DNA of 64,000 nucleotides from an uncultured Eubacteriales bacterium (GCA_959602365.1 CAUGSS010000010.1:1-64000); one strand, 5' to 3'. Counted from the stretch's first letter, positions 33,627 through 43,503 are shown. Notes: generated by a model not told the origin, from the sequence alone. A program made the numbers and translations.

Positions 33627-34760
33627 ATGCCAACACAGGTTACCAATTATCAATGTCCGGCTTGTACAGGTCCGCTCCATTTTGAGGGAGGATCCGGAAA
33701 GCTGGAGTGTGAATACTGTGGCACCAGTTATGATGTAGCGGAAATTGAGGCGCTTTACGCAGAGAAGGAAGAAAAGGCAGCTGCAGCGCAGCAGGCGGCA
33801 GATGAAGCCAGTGCCGGGCAGAGTACACCAACTGGGGATGGCAGCGTGTGGGATACGTCCGGCTTTTCGGAGGACTGGGGTGCAGAGGGCGACGGTATGC
33901 GTGCATACAGTTGCCCCAGCTGCGGTGCGGAACTCATCTGCAACGAAAACACGGCGGCCACCTCCTGTCCTTATTGCGGCAACCCCACCGTGGTGCCAGG
34001 GCAGTTTTCCGGACAGCTTCGGCCGGATTTCATTATTCCCTTCAAGCTGAGTAAGGAAGCCGCTGTCAAGGCCCTCAAAGAGCACTACAAGGGTAAATTT
34101 TTCTTGCCCAAAAGCTTTACTCGGGAAAATCATGTGCAGGAGATTCAGGGAATCTATGTTCCTTTTTGGATGTTTGACGGAGAGGCCCGGGGTGATGCCC
34201 GCTATGAGACTACAAGATCCCATACATACCGCTCCGGTGAATATGAGATTACCGAAACAGAACACTTTGATATCTACCGGGCTGGATTTGTTTCCTTTGA
34301 GAAAATCCCGGCGGATGCCTCCAGCAAGATGCCAGACGATCACATGGACTCCATCGAGCCCTATGACTATCAGGAGTTAAAGCCATTTTCTACGGCCTAT
34401 CTCCCTGGCTTTCTGGCTGATAAGTTTGATGTGACAGTAGAGCAGTGCCGGCAGCGGGCGGATCAGCGATGCGAGGGGACATTGGCTTCAACGCTGCGCG
34501 CCACAGTAACAGGATATGATACCTGCATGCTCATCAATAGCAACGTTGATCTGAAGCGGGGCAAGGTGCATTACGCCTTGATGCCTGTTTGGATGCTGAA
34601 CACTAAGTGGAAGGGGAAGGATTTTCTCTTTGCCATGAATGGGCAGACAGGAAAGCTGGTGGGCGATCTTCCGGTCAGCTGGGGCAGGTTTTGGGGCCTA
34701 TTTGCAGCCATTGCCGTTCCACTGTCGGTGTTGGGCACCGCATTGTCCTTTTTGTTGTGA
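33627..34760 (+). CDS. zinc-ribbon membrane protein (YdjG-like)
   Basis: A 377-residue protein. Zinc ribbons are at 10-32 (QCPACTGPL...CEYCGTSYD) and about 95-118 (SCPSCGAEL...SCPYCGNPT). A conserved cytoplasmic domain with FIIPFKLSKEAAVKALKEHYKGKFFLPKSF and YVPFWMFDGE follows, then a single C-terminal membrane helix (about 352-375). This is the layout of B. subtilis YdjG, which works with YdjH (TPM) and YdjI (SPFH). The TPM gene follows 18 bp downstream. It is probably a membrane-attached adaptor. Confidence 0.88.
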   Translation: MPTQVTNYQCPACTGPLHFEGGSGKLECEYCGTSYDVAEIEALYAEKEEKAAAAQQAADEASAGQSTPTGDGSVWDTSGFSEDWGAEGDGMRAYSCPSCGAELICNENTAATSCPYCGNPTVVPGQFSGQLRPDFIIPFKLSKEAAVKALKEHYKGKFFLPKSFTRENHVQEIQGIYVPFWMFDGEARGDARYETTRSHTYRSGEYEITETEHFDIYRAGFVSFEKIPADASSKMPDDHMDSIEPYDYQELKPFSTAYLPGFLADKFDVTVEQCRQRADQRCEGTLASTLRATVTGYDTCMLINSNVDLKRGKVHYALMPVWMLNTKWKGKDFLFAMNGQTGKLVGDLPVSWGRFWGLFAAIAVPLSVLGTALSFLL

Positions 34761-34778
34761 GAAGGAGGGGGATGGGAT

Positions 34779-36101
34779 ATGAAGAAAACATGCTTCCTAT
34801 TTGGTTTGACGCTCCTGCTGACGCTGACGGTCACCACTCCTGCCATGGCAACAACGGAGTACGACATGGACACGGGATGTAGCGTGATCTATGATGAAAC
34901 AAAGCAGCTGGGATCCCAGTATCTTACAATGCAGGGGGAGCAGACCCTTCCGGAGCTTTCCGAGACACTGGGTCTCGACCTGCGGGTGGATGTGCTGACC
35001 ATGATTGACGATGACACCATCGGTGAGACCGCCGGATGGATCTACGATACATATGGATATGGCTGGGGGGACCACCGGGAGGGAGCTACTCTGACCATCT
35101 TGATGGAACCAACGGAGGATGATACCTATGCTATGCCCGCTGATGGTTGGTGTATTTACACTACCTTGCGGCAGGGGCGAGGCAACAGTCAGGACTTGGC
35201 CGATGCCATTCGGGATGCCGTAGAACCGTCCATGGCGGAACAGGCGTGGAACGGCGAAGACCTGACCATGAGTGCTACCGCCCTGACCCAAGCTGTAGAC
35301 GCCATGGCAGAGGCCGCATCAGATTACATCCTCGCCAACTGCCCACCGGACAGTTTGGGGCCTGAGGCATTGGAAACACCGGAGACATCGGAAACGTCTG
35401 CGCCAAGCGATGTCAGTATGCAGTATGTGTTTGACATCAGCAACCTCCTCACTTACGAAGAATGGGAGGAACTGGAGTCCCGCGCCGCAGACATGTCCTA
35501 CCGTCATCATTGCGGCGTCTATTTTGCCTTGGTGGATGACTACACAGAATATGGAGCCGACGGCATATACGAAGTGACCTGCCAGCTTTATCACAACAGT
35601 GAGCTTGGCTTTGGATACGGTCGGGATGGGATTATCGTTCTGCTCAGCATGGAGGAGCGGGACTATGCTATGTTTGTCTACGGAGAGTATGCGGAGTATG
35701 CCTTCGATGAATTTGGCCAGAGGAAATTGGAGGAAAGATTCCTGGAAGCCTTTGGGGAAGATGACTGGCAGGGAGGAATTTCCGACTATCTGGATGCCTG
35801 CGACGAATTTCTGACAAAGGCCGGAGAAGGTAAGCCGGTGCGAAGCTCTCCATGGCTGATGGTGGCTGCTGCCGTAGGAATTTCCTGCCTGATTGCAGGA
35901 GGTATATGTTTTTTCCTTCTGAGCAGCATGAAGTCAGTGCATCAAAAGAAAGAGGCCGATGTATACCTTACTGAAGGCGGGCTGCATCTGACAGAGCAGT
36001 TCGACCAGTACACGCACACGACTGAGACGCGCACTAAAATCGAAAAGGAAAGTAGCAGCGAAAGCGGAGGAGGAGGCAGTGGTCGCAGTGGAAAATTCTG
36101 A
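34779..36101 (+). CDS. TPM-domain membrane protein (YdjH-like)
   Basis: A 440-residue protein with a signal peptide (1-24). Two TPM-like domains follow (about 25-180 and 210-345); the second contains GYGRDGIIVLLSMEERDYAMFVYG. A membrane helix lies at about 352-375, and the cytoplasmic tail ends in a Ser/Gly-rich SGGGGSGRSGKF, typical of the family. It forms the YdjG/H pair with the preceding gene. Two tandem TPM domains are unusual, since YdjH has one. Confidence 0.88.
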   Translation: MKKTCFLFGLTLLLTLTVTTPAMATTEYDMDTGCSVIYDETKQLGSQYLTMQGEQTLPELSETLGLDLRVDVLTMIDDDTIGETAGWIYDTYGYGWGDHREGATLTILMEPTEDDTYAMPADGWCIYTTLRQGRGNSQDLADAIRDAVEPSMAEQAWNGEDLTMSATALTQAVDAMAEAASDYILANCPPDSLGPEALETPETSETSAPSDVSMQYVFDISNLLTYEEWEELESRAADMSYRHHCGVYFALVDDYTEYGADGIYEVTCQLYHNSELGFGYGRDGIIVLLSMEERDYAMFVYGEYAEYAFDEFGQRKLEERFLEAFGEDDWQGGISDYLDACDEFLTKAGEGKPVRSSPWLMVAAAVGISCLIAGGICFFLLSSMKSVHQKKEADVYLTEGGLHLTEQFDQYTHTTETRTKIEKESSSESGGGGSGRSGKF

Positions 36102-36113
36102 GAAGGAGACTGC

Positions 36114-36271
36114 ATGATGCGCCATTTGATCCTACGAGATTTTTTATTGTTGTTTTTATGGCGCTGGATCTGAGCCTGATCGCCTGCGGCGGGCAGGACA
36201 AGCAGTCAATGGGTAATCAATTGAGTTGCACAACGGAAACGCTTTCCAGCAGGATAAGAGTAGGGGAGTGA
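36114..36271 (+). pseudogene. broken small lipoprotein gene
   Basis: The frame from the ATG at 36114 stops after 19 codons. In another frame MALDLSLIACGGQDKQS shows a lipoprotein signal and lipobox that continue to a stop at 36269. A frameshift near 36145-36155 would join them. The ribosome site (GAAGGAGA) is still present. It is a decayed member of the lipoprotein set next door. Confidence 0.6.
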
Positions 36272-36532
36272 GTCTGCGCCAGTGGTCCATTCAGAACAGG
36301 CAGAAAAGCCCCTTGCGCTGCTGTACAGCAGTATGACATGCAGTGAAGTGGCCTGCCTGGGTTATTGGGGTCAGGGAATTCCATGACAATGGCAGATTGG
36401 CTGTGGAAAAATTGCTCAGATTGAGCAGAGGCGATGCCGTTTGTTGGTATATGAATCTTAAGGATGCTTATGTCGTGGGTCTCAGACGAACTGATACAAG
36501 TAAACCTGCGTTTTGGGCAGAGGAGGTTGATT
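36272..36532. other. non-coding stretch before pseudo-receiver gene 2
   Basis: It has short overlapping frames on both strands but none with a ribosome site or recognisable product. It is probably the rest of the decayed lipoprotein gene plus the promoter of the next gene. The palindrome found before the first pseudo-receiver is not present here. Confidence 0.4.
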
Positions 36533-36910
36533 ATGAAAACAATACTGTTTATTTCAGCCAATAAGATACTTGGTCAGGGATTATCGGCGGCAATTATGTC
36601 TAAACCAGGGATTGGATTTCAATGGAAAGCACAATTCAACTATGCGCAGGCCGTAGTTGGTGCTGATATTTTTCACGCTGATATGGTAATATTAGATGTT
36701 GTAGATCAGACGGACATGGAGAATGCAACAGAAATTTGTCAATCATTACGGCAATGTAATCGCGAGATAAAAATATTGCTTCTTGTCAGACCTGAACAGG
36801 CAGCCGTTCGCAAAAAAGCGGTCGATATTCAAAATATTGGTTTGATAGATAATTTCGTTTTTTATGATAGTTCCCTAATATACCTGCTTGCGAAGTTAGA
36901 AGCGTTATAA
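36533..36910 (+). CDS. stand-alone pseudo-receiver protein 2
   Basis: A 125-residue receiver-like protein, starting at ATG 36533 behind GAGGAGG. It is a paralogue of the product at 23576: same length, common MKT/LKT start, SQGL/GQGL turn, PGI strand, and GLIDxFVFYDxSLxYLxAxLxxL ending. Here the phosphoacceptor Asp is kept (MVILDVVD), but the conserved Lys is again replaced (FVFYD). No output domain is present. Its codons are distinctly more AT-rich than those of the neighbouring island genes, so it may have a different origin. Confidence 0.85.
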   Translation: MKTILFISANKILGQGLSAAIMSKPGIGFQWKAQFNYAQAVVGADIFHADMVILDVVDQTDMENATEICQSLRQCNREIKILLLVRPEQAAVRKKAVDIQNIGLIDNFVFYDSSLIYLLAKLEAL

Positions 36911-36984
36911 TTTCTGTTGAATTTCAAGCAGAATAAGTGACATCACATTACAACTTTACTTTCAAACAAATTATAAAAGAGCAA

Positions 36985-37029
36985 AACATCGCCCACCAAT
37001 CTCTGAGGACCGGAGGGCGATGTTGTTTC
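36985..37029 (+). terminator. terminator at the end of the island
   Basis: Arms AACATCGCCC / GGGCGATGTT enclose a 20-nt loop and are followed by GTTT. It lies 75 bp after the pseudo-receiver stop and separates the island from the convergent rlmD gene. Confidence 0.7.
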
Positions 37030-37113
37030 GTTCAGCGGTATTAGCACTTTCGTGCGCTTCAGATGCCTGTTTCATATCGGCAAAATCTGGGATAACTCAT
37101 ATTATCTTTTGGC

Positions 37114-38748
37114 TTAAATCATCCCAAAGAACTTCAATGCTTCTGTGATTGCCGCTTCCTTTTCCGGCGGGCATTTCGGTTGCCTGGCATCTTCGGACTT
37201 TGGCTTGTTATAGTTCTCCCGCTCGATAATGCCATACTTCTGCTTGACCTGAGCGATATAGAGGTGGCTGACTTTCAGCCCTGTATGTTCCAACACATAC
37301 TCTTTAATTTCCTCATAGGTGGCCTTGCTCTCCGCAGCGGTCAAATCCAGTTCATCCAGGTTCAACTCAACCTCGATATGCTGCTTGGCATTAAGTTTGG
37401 ACAAAAGCACTATCGTCTCCACATGTTTCGTCCTGGGAAACATATCCACCGCCTCGGCTTTGACGGCCCGGTAGCCCAGCGCCGCGAAGCGCCTGCAGTC
37501 CCGGGCCAGGGTGGCCGGATCGCAGGACACATAGACCACATGCCCGGGGTCCATGGCGGCGATGTGGCCGATGACCTCCTCCGCCATCCCTTTCCGGGGC
37601 GGGTCCACGCAGATCACATCAGGGCGCAGCCCCCGGCGGGAGAGCTCCGCGGCCGCCTCACCGGCGTCTGCGCAGATGAACTCCGCGTTGGTGATTCCAT
37701 TGCGCCGGGCGTTTTCTTTGGCGTCTTCCACGGCAGAGGGAACGATCTCCGCCCCGATGACCTGCCCGGCCTGCCGGGCTAGCACCAGGCTGATGGTGCC
37801 GGTGCCGCAGTAGAGATCCACCACGGTCTCCCGGCCGGTCAGACCGGCAAACTCTGCCGCCTTCTGATAGAGCACCTCAGTCTGCTCCGGGTTGACCTGG
37901 AAAAAGGAGGGGACGCTGAGCTGGAAGGACAGGCCGCACAGGGTGTCATAGAGAAAGTCCTGCCCCCACAGAGTGCGGTACTCCTTGCCCAGGATCACAT
38001 TGGTCTTGTCCTGGTTTACCCCCAGCACCACCCCGACGGCCTTCGGGACCGCCGCCCGGAGGGCCTGGACCAGCTCTTCCTCATGGGGCAGCTTGCGGCC
38101 GTTGCAGAGCAGACAGATCAGGGATTCCCCGGAGCGGTTGGTGCGCACATAGACGTGGCGCACCAGGCCGGCATGTTTTTTTTCATCATAGGCGGAGACG
38201 TCAAAATCCCCCATCCAGGCTTTGACGGCCCGGCCCGCCGCGTCGGCCTCGGGGCGCTGGAGCAGACAGCTGGGCACGTCGATGACGTCATGGCTCCTGG
38301 CCCGGAAAAAACCGATGTGGATGCCGGACTGGGTTGCGTCCGACACCGGGAACTGGGCTTTGTTGCGGTACCGGTCCGGACAGGGTGCGCCGTGAATGAC
38401 TGTCACCGGCAGCTCCAGCCCGCCGATGCGCTTCAGCGCGTCCTCCACTTTCTGGCGCTTGAACTCCAGCTCTTCGGCATAGCTCATGTGCCGCAGGGCG
38501 CAGCCGCCGCACTGGGGAAAGTGGGGACAGTCGGGGCTTTGGCGGGCAGGGGAGGGAGCGCGCACTTCCTCCACCCGGCCCCAGGCGGCGCTCCTGCCCA
38601 CTTTGAGCAGCCGGACCAGGCACTCCTCCCCCCGGAGGGCGCCTTTGACAAACACCGCCATGCCATCCAGCCGGGCGACGCCATCCCCGTCGCTGGAGTA
38701 GCCCTCGATGGTGAGGGGGACAAGCTGATTTTTTCGGGCGCTGACCAT
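37114..38748 (-). CDS. rlmD: 23S rRNA (uracil-5)-methyltransferase, RlmD/RumA family, with C-terminal extension
   Basis: A 544-residue enzyme that methylates uridine in 23S rRNA using S-adenosylmethionine. It has an N-terminal TRAM domain (about 6-60), an iron-sulfur type Cys set (CPHFPQCGGCALRHM), the SAM motif DLYCGTGTISL, and the catalytic VYVSCDPATLARD. The start is at ATG 38748 behind GGAGG. The last 105 residues after VETIVLLS (37114-37430) form an extra module (ATYEEIKEYVLEHTGLKVSHL...) that is lower in GC than the rest. This suggests the 3' end was replaced when an element recombined there. Confidence 0.92.
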   Translation of the reverse strand: MVSARKNQLVPLTIEGYSSDGDGVARLDGMAVFVKGALRGEECLVRLLKVGRSAAWGRVEEVRAPSPARQSPDCPHFPQCGGCALRHMSYAEELEFKRQKVEDALKRIGGLELPVTVIHGAPCPDRYRNKAQFPVSDATQSGIHIGFFRARSHDVIDVPSCLLQRPEADAAGRAVKAWMGDFDVSAYDEKKHAGLVRHVYVRTNRSGESLICLLCNGRKLPHEEELVQALRAAVPKAVGVVLGVNQDKTNVILGKEYRTLWGQDFLYDTLCGLSFQLSVPSFFQVNPEQTEVLYQKAAEFAGLTGRETVVDLYCGTGTISLVLARQAGQVIGAEIVPSAVEDAKENARRNGITNAEFICADAGEAAAELSRRGLRPDVICVDPPRKGMAEEVIGHIAAMDPGHVVYVSCDPATLARDCRRFAALGYRAVKAEAVDMFPRTKHVETIVLLSKLNAKQHIEVELNLDELDLTAAESKATYEEIKEYVLEHTGLKVSHLYIAQVKQKYGIIERENYNKPKSEDARQPKCPPEKEAAITEALKFFGMI

Positions 38749-38830
38749 AACTGATTCCTCCGAACTGTTTTGCTGGAAGATATTATAGCGGAAAGCGGCG
38801 GCCTGTGCCACGGTTTCCCGAAAAAAAGAG

Positions 38831-38859
38831 TTATCAAACGGGGATATCTATGGTATACT
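38831..38859 (+). promoter_or_regulatory. promoter of the Mrp-type ATPase gene
   Basis: TTATCA (38831-38836), 17 bp, TATACT (38854-38859), 35 bp before the ATG. Confidence 0.6.
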
Positions 38860-38893
38860 CAGGACAATGTCTATGATAAGGAGCGAAACGCCG

Positions 38894-39799
38894 ATGAGCG
38901 ATCTGAGTTTTATCACCGATCCCTCCAAGTGGAAGGATATTACACCGGATATGTATGATGAGATCAATGCCCAGATTGAGCAGACCTTTGAGGAGGGCTG
39001 CCATGGCAACTGTGAGTCCTGTCAGTCCGACTGCGACCACCGGGAGAGCGCCCAGCTGCCCCGGTTTGCCAAGCGGATGTACGCGGTCAACGGCGGCAAG
39101 GGGGGCGCGGGCAAATCCAGCGTCACCGTGCTGCTGGCCGGTGAGCTGGCGCGCCGGGGGCTGAAGGTGGGAATATTGGACTGCGACATCTACACCGCGG
39201 TCATCCCCCACATGCTGGGGCTCCAGGGCCCGGTTCACCGGGGCGAGGGGGGCGGGCCCATCCCCCACAAGACCGCCTCGGGCATTGAGGTCATGAGCGT
39301 GGATCTGATCCTGGACAAGCCCATGGACCCGGTGCTCTGGCCCGGGGTGGACGCCTTCAACATTTTGAACTACCTCTATACCTCCACCGCCTGGGGGGAG
39401 TTGGACGTGATGCTGCTGGACATGCCCTCTGGCTGCGGCGACATCCCCCTGAACCTGTACACCACCTTCCCGGTGGACGGCACCATTGCCGTCACCAATC
39501 CCGGCGCCCTGTCGGTGGAGGCGGTGCAGCGGTGCATCAACCTGTGCATGATGCTGATGAGCCCCACAGTGGCCTATGTGGAGAACAAGAGTTTTACCGA
39601 CAAACCGGTGAGCAGCGAGGCCTATGTGCTGCCCCGCGGCTGTGTGACGGTTTCCGTCCCCCTGTCCGGCGAGATCACCGCCCTGGGGGAGGAGGGCACA
39701 CTGGAGAATCTGGAGTGCCCCGAGCTCAAGCCGGTGGCCGACCTGATCGCCACGGCTGTCCAGGTGTCTGCCCAGAAGCAGCAGAAGAAAACCACGTGA
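38894..39799 (+). CDS. Mrp/NBP35-family P-loop ATPase (iron-sulfur carrier)
   Basis: A 301-residue protein from the ATG at 38894, with AAGGAG upstream. An N-terminal Cys cluster (CHGNCESCQSDC, about 36-47) precedes the deviant Walker A GGKGGAGKSS near residue 68. LDMPSGCGDIPL is the switch region. The family assembles or carries Fe-S clusters. The usual CxxC near the C-terminus is not obvious, so cluster binding may rest on the N-terminal cysteines. Confidence 0.85.
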   Translation: MSDLSFITDPSKWKDITPDMYDEINAQIEQTFEEGCHGNCESCQSDCDHRESAQLPRFAKRMYAVNGGKGGAGKSSVTVLLAGELARRGLKVGILDCDIYTAVIPHMLGLQGPVHRGEGGGPIPHKTASGIEVMSVDLILDKPMDPVLWPGVDAFNILNYLYTSTAWGELDVMLLDMPSGCGDIPLNLYTTFPVDGTIAVTNPGALSVEAVQRCINLCMMLMSPTVAYVENKSFTDKPVSSEAYVLPRGCVTVSVPLSGEITALGEEGTLENLECPELKPVADLIATAVQVSAQKQQKKTT

Positions 39800-39807
39800 C
39801 GTTTCCT

Positions 39808-39846
39808 CTCCCGCCGCTCCCCCGGAGCGGCGGGAGAATTATTCAC
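39808..39846 (+). terminator. terminator after the Mrp gene
   Basis: Perfect 13-bp arms CTCCCGCCGCTCC / GGAGCGGCGGGAG with a CCC loop, followed by AATTATT. Confidence 0.7.
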
Positions 39847-39943
39847 AATTATGACTTTCCTTTTCCAGGCTGTTGTGGTAGAATCTAGTCTGTATTGATA
39901 TGGATACGCGCGCCCGGCGCGCGCCGGAAAGGACACTGTTGAA

Positions 39944-42706
39944 ATGAGCATTCTGAAGAAAATCTTCGGTACCAGCTCCTCCAAGGAGGTCAAGCGGCTG
40001 ATGCCGATTGTCAATCAGATTGAGGCTCTGTCGGAGGAGTACAAAGCGCTCTCTGATGCCGAGCTCCAGGCCAAAACTCCGGAATTTAAGGAGCGCCTGG
40101 CCAAAGGTGAGACCCTGGACGACATCCTGCCCGAGGCCTTTGCCGCCCTGCGGGAGGCGGCCGACCGGGTGCTGGGCCTGCGGCCCTATCGGGTGCAGCT
40201 GATCGGCGGCATCGTGCTCCATCAGGGGCGCATCGCTGAAATGAAGACCGGCGAGGGCAAGACCCTGGTGGCCACCCTGCCCGCCTATCTGAACGCGCTG
40301 GCGGGAGAGGGCGTGCACATCGTCACCGTCAACGACTATCTGGCCAAGCGTGACTCGGAGTGGATGGGCAAGGTATACCGCTTTATGGGCCTGAGCGTGG
40401 GCCTGATTATTCACGGCCTGACCAAGGCGGAGCGGAAGGCGGCCTATGCCGCGGATATCACCTACGGCACCAACAATGAGATGGGCTTTGACTACCTGCG
40501 GGACAATATGGCCATCTATGACCGGGATCTGGTCCAGCGGGGCCAGAGCTTTGCCATCGTGGACGAGGTGGACTCCATCCTCATCGACGAGGCCCGCACC
40601 CCCCTGATTATCTCCGGCAAGGGGGAGGAGTCCACTGCGCTGTACACCCAGGTGGACCGGTTTGTGGCCGGCCTGAAGTGCCAGCGTATCGCCGAGACCG
40701 ACGACAAGGAGCTCCAGGATGAGGACTCCGACGCCGACTATATCGTGGAGGAGAAGGGAAAGCACGTCACCCTGACCCCAAAGGGCATTGCCAAGGCGGA
40801 GGCCTATTTCAATATCGAGAACCTCTCCGACGCGGAGAACACCACCCTGAACCACCACATCAACCAGGCCATCCGGGCCCGGGGCATCATGAAGCGGGAT
40901 GTGGACTATGTGGTCAAGGACGGCCAGGTCATCATCGTGGACGAGTTCACCGGCCGCCTGATGTTTGGCCGCCGCTACAACGAGGGCCTGCACCAGGCCA
41001 TCGAGGCCAAGGAGGGGGTCACCGTGGCCAACGAGTCCAAGACTTTGGCCACCATCACCTTCCAGAACTATTTCCGGCTCTACAACAAGCTCTCCGGCAT
41101 GACCGGCACCGCCATGACCGAGGAGGACGAGTTCAACTCCATCTATAACCTGGACATTGTGGAGATTCCCACCAACAAGCCGGTGGCCCGGGTGGACGAC
41201 CCGGACCGGGTCTATAAGACCGAGGAGGGCAAATACCGGGCGATCATCGCCCAGATCGAGGACTGCCACGCCAAGGGGCAGCCGGTGCTGGTGGGCACTG
41301 TGTCCATTGAGAAGTCCGAGCTGCTCAGCCGGATGCTGGACAAGAAAGGCATCAAGCACAGCGTCCTCAACGCCAAGCAGCACGACAAGGAGGCGGAGAT
41401 CATCGCCCAGGCCGGCAAGCTGGGGGCGGTGACGGTGGCCACCAATATGGCCGGCCGCGGTACCGACATTATGCTGGGCGGCAACGCGGAGTATTTGGCC
41501 AAGGCGGAACTGCGCAAGGCGGGCTATTCCGACGAGGTCATCGCCGAGGCCACCGGCTATGCCGACACCGACAATGAAGAAATTATCCAGGCCCGGCTGC
41601 TCTTCGCCCAGTCTGAGAAGAAATTCAAGGAGGAGATTGAGAGCGAGGCCGAGCAGGTGCGCCAGGCCGGCGGCCTGTTCATCCTGGGCACCGAGCGCCA
41701 CGAGTCCCGCCGCATCGACAACCAGCTCCGGGGCCGCGCCGGCCGCCAGGGCGACCCGGGCGAGACCTGCTTCTTCCTCTCCCTGGAGGACGACATCCTC
41801 CGGCTCTTCGGCGGCGAGCGCATCCAGGGCCTGATGGACCGGATGGGCGTGGATGAGGACACCCCCATCGACGCCAAGATGCTCTCCGGCGCCATTGAGA
41901 ACGCCCAGAAGCGGGTGGAGTCCCGGAACTTCCAGGCCCGGAAGGACGTGCTGGACTACGACGACGTGATGAATACCCAGCGGGAGGTCATCTATGACCA
42001 GCGCCGCAAGGTGCTCTCCGGCGAGAACCTGAAGGAATATGTGGCCGGCATGATCCGCACCATTATCTCCTCCGCCGTCCACGGGGCCATGGGGGAGCAG
42101 AAGCACATGTCCGCCGAGAGCTGGCGGGACGCCACCGCCGAGTTCCGGGGGGTGTTCCTGCTGCCCGATGAGCTGGATTATACAGATGAAGAGCTCTCCA
42201 GCCTCACCGCCGACCAGCTGATTGAGAAGCTGGAGGAGCGGGCCTTCGACATCTACGACAAGAAGGAGACCATCCTGGGCGAGGAGCTCATGCGGGAGCT
42301 GGAGCGGGTGGTGCTGCTCCGGGTGGTGGACGAGTACTGGATGGAGCACATCGACGCCATGGACGACCTGAAGCAGGGCATCCGCCTGCGGGCCTATGGC
42401 CAGGAGGACCCGGTGGTGGCCTACAAGCGGGAAGGCTACGAGATGTTTGAAAACATGATCGGCGCCATCCAGGCCGAGACCGTCCGGCGCATCTATATCA
42501 CCCGGGTCAAGGAGCGGGTGGAGCGCAAGGCGGTGGCCAAGGTCACCGGTGAGTCGGGCAGCAGTGACGGCACCGTCAAAAAGCAGCCGGTCCGCAAGGT
42601 GAAGAAGATCGGGCGCAATGAGCTGTGCCCCTGCGGCAGCGGTCTGAAGTGGAAGAAGTGCACCTGCGCTGCCTACCACGAAGATCTGAATCAGAATCAG
42701 CAATGA
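39944..42706 (+). CDS. secA: protein translocase ATPase SecA
   Basis: A 920-residue motor that drives proteins through SecYEG. Walker A is [14 protein letters not shown] (about residue 97), DEAD-type [16 protein letters not shown] near 205, helicase motifs [13 protein letters not shown] and [10 protein letters not shown]. The C-terminal zinc site is [12 protein letters not shown], which binds SecB or phospholipid in other bacteria. The stop overlaps the start of pgeF. The 5' leader holds a GC-rich dyad (GCGCGC at about 39908-39922). Confidence 0.98.
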   Translation: MSILKKIFGTSSSKEVKRLMPIVNQIEALSEEYKALSDAELQAKTPEFKERLAKGETLDDILPEAFAALREAADRVLGLRPYRVQLIGGIVLHQGRIAEMKTGEGKTLVATLPAYLNALAGEGVHIVTVNDYLAKRDSEWMGKVYRFMGLSVGLIIHGLTKAERKAAYAADITYGTNNEMGFDYLRDNMAIYDRDLVQRGQSFAIVDEVDSILIDEARTPLIISGKGEESTALYTQVDRFVAGLKCQRIAETDDKELQDEDSDADYIVEEKGKHVTLTPKGIAKAEAYFNIENLSDAENTTLNHHINQAIRARGIMKRDVDYVVKDGQVIIVDEFTGRLMFGRRYNEGLHQAIEAKEGVTVANESKTLATITFQNYFRLYNKLSGMTGTAMTEEDEFNSIYNLDIVEIPTNKPVARVDDPDRVYKTEEGKYRAIIAQIEDCHAKGQPVLVGTVSIEKSELLSRMLDKKGIKHSVLNAKQHDKEAEIIAQAGKLGAVTVATNMAGRGTDIMLGGNAEYLAKAELRKAGYSDEVIAEATGYADTDNEEIIQARLLFAQSEKKFKEEIESEAEQVRQAGGLFILGTERHESRRIDNQLRGRAGRQGDPGETCFFLSLEDDILRLFGGERIQGLMDRMGVDEDTPIDAKMLSGAIENAQKRVESRNFQARKDVLDYDDVMNTQREVIYDQRRKVLSGENLKEYVAGMIRTIISSAVHGAMGEQKHMSAESWRDATAEFRGVFLLPDELDYTDEELSSLTADQLIEKLEERAFDIYDKKETILGEELMRELERVVLLRVVDEYWMEHIDAMDDLKQGIRLRAYGQEDPVVAYKREGYEMFENMIGAIQAETVRRIYITRVKERVERKAVAKVTGESGSSDGTVKKQPVRKVKKIGRNELCPCGSGLKWKKCTCAAYHEDLNQNQQ

Positions 42707-43503
42707 AGTTTGTCAGATTAACACGGCAGGGGGTCACCTTTTTTCAGGCGGAGGGACTGGGCACCGTCCACGGCTTTTCCACCCGCTTGGGAGGGATCAG
42801 CTCACCCCCCTATAACACACTGAACCTGGGACTGAACCAGGGAGACGCCCCGGCCTGTGTCCGGGAGAATTACCGGCGCTTCTGCGCTGCCCTGGGGGCG
42901 GACGGCAACCGGATGGCCTGTACCCATCAGGTCCACGGCGATGTGATCCGGGTGGCCACCTCTGCCGACGCGGGAAAGGGGCTGGACCGGAAACGGGATT
43001 ATGAGGTGGACGGCCTGATCACAGATGTGCCCGGCCTGCCCCTGGTAGTCCACACTGCCGACTGCATTCCGGTGCTGTTCTATGACCCGGTGCGCCGGGC
43101 CGTCGGCGCCTGCCACGCGGGCTGGCGGGGGACTGCCCTGGGGATTGCCGCCAAGACGGTGGAGCGGATGGCCCAGGTCTACGGCACCCGGCCTGCCGAC
43201 CTGCGCTGTGCCATCGGGGCGGGCATCTCCCGGTGCTGTTTTGAAACCCGCTCCGACGTGCCTGAGGCCATGACCGCCGCCCTGGGGGATGTGGCCATGT
43301 CCTTTGTGGACGACCACGGGGACGGAAGATTTCATGTAGACCTGAAAGGGCTCAACCGCCTGTGGCTGCTCCGCGCCGGTGTCCGGCCCGAGCAGATTGC
43401 GGTTTCAGATGCCTGTACAGCCTGTGACCTTGATACCTTTTTCAGCCACCGCCGCACCGGCAGCGCCCGGGGCGCTATGGCGGCGCTGATCCAGCTGACC
43501 TGA
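42703..43503 (+). CDS. pgeF: PgeF/YfiH-family multicopper-like purine nucleosidase
   Basis: A 266-residue protein of the YfiH/LACC1 family, which acts on purine nucleosides (adenosine deamination and phosphorolysis) and in E. coli edits peptidoglycan precursors. Motifs: [11 protein letters not shown], the metal-binding [22 protein letters not shown] and [10 protein letters not shown]. It is coupled to secA by ATGA overlap and precedes purL, a purine-synthesis gene. Confidence 0.92.
   Translation: MKFVRLTRQGVTFFQAEGLGTVHGFSTRLGGISSPPYNTLNLGLNQGDAPACVRENYRRFCAALGADGNRMACTHQVHGDVIRVATSADAGKGLDRKRDYEVDGLITDVPGLPLVVHTADCIPVLFYDPVRRAVGACHAGWRGTALGIAAKTVERMAQVYGTRPADLRCAIGAGISRCCFETRSDVPEAMTAALGDVAMSFVDDHGDGRFHVDLKGLNRLWLLRAGVRPEQIAVSDACTACDLDTFFSHRRTGSARGAMAALIQLT

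Noticed and set aside
36343..36564. 73-codon plus-strand frame before pseudo-receiver 2
   Set aside because: It overlaps the better-supported start at 36533, lacks a ribosome site, and its upstream part lies in the decayed lipoprotein region.
39839..42703. 954-codon minus-strand open frame
   Set aside because: It is the antisense of secA in GC-rich DNA, and the reading is low-complexity (His, Leu, Gly, Asp).
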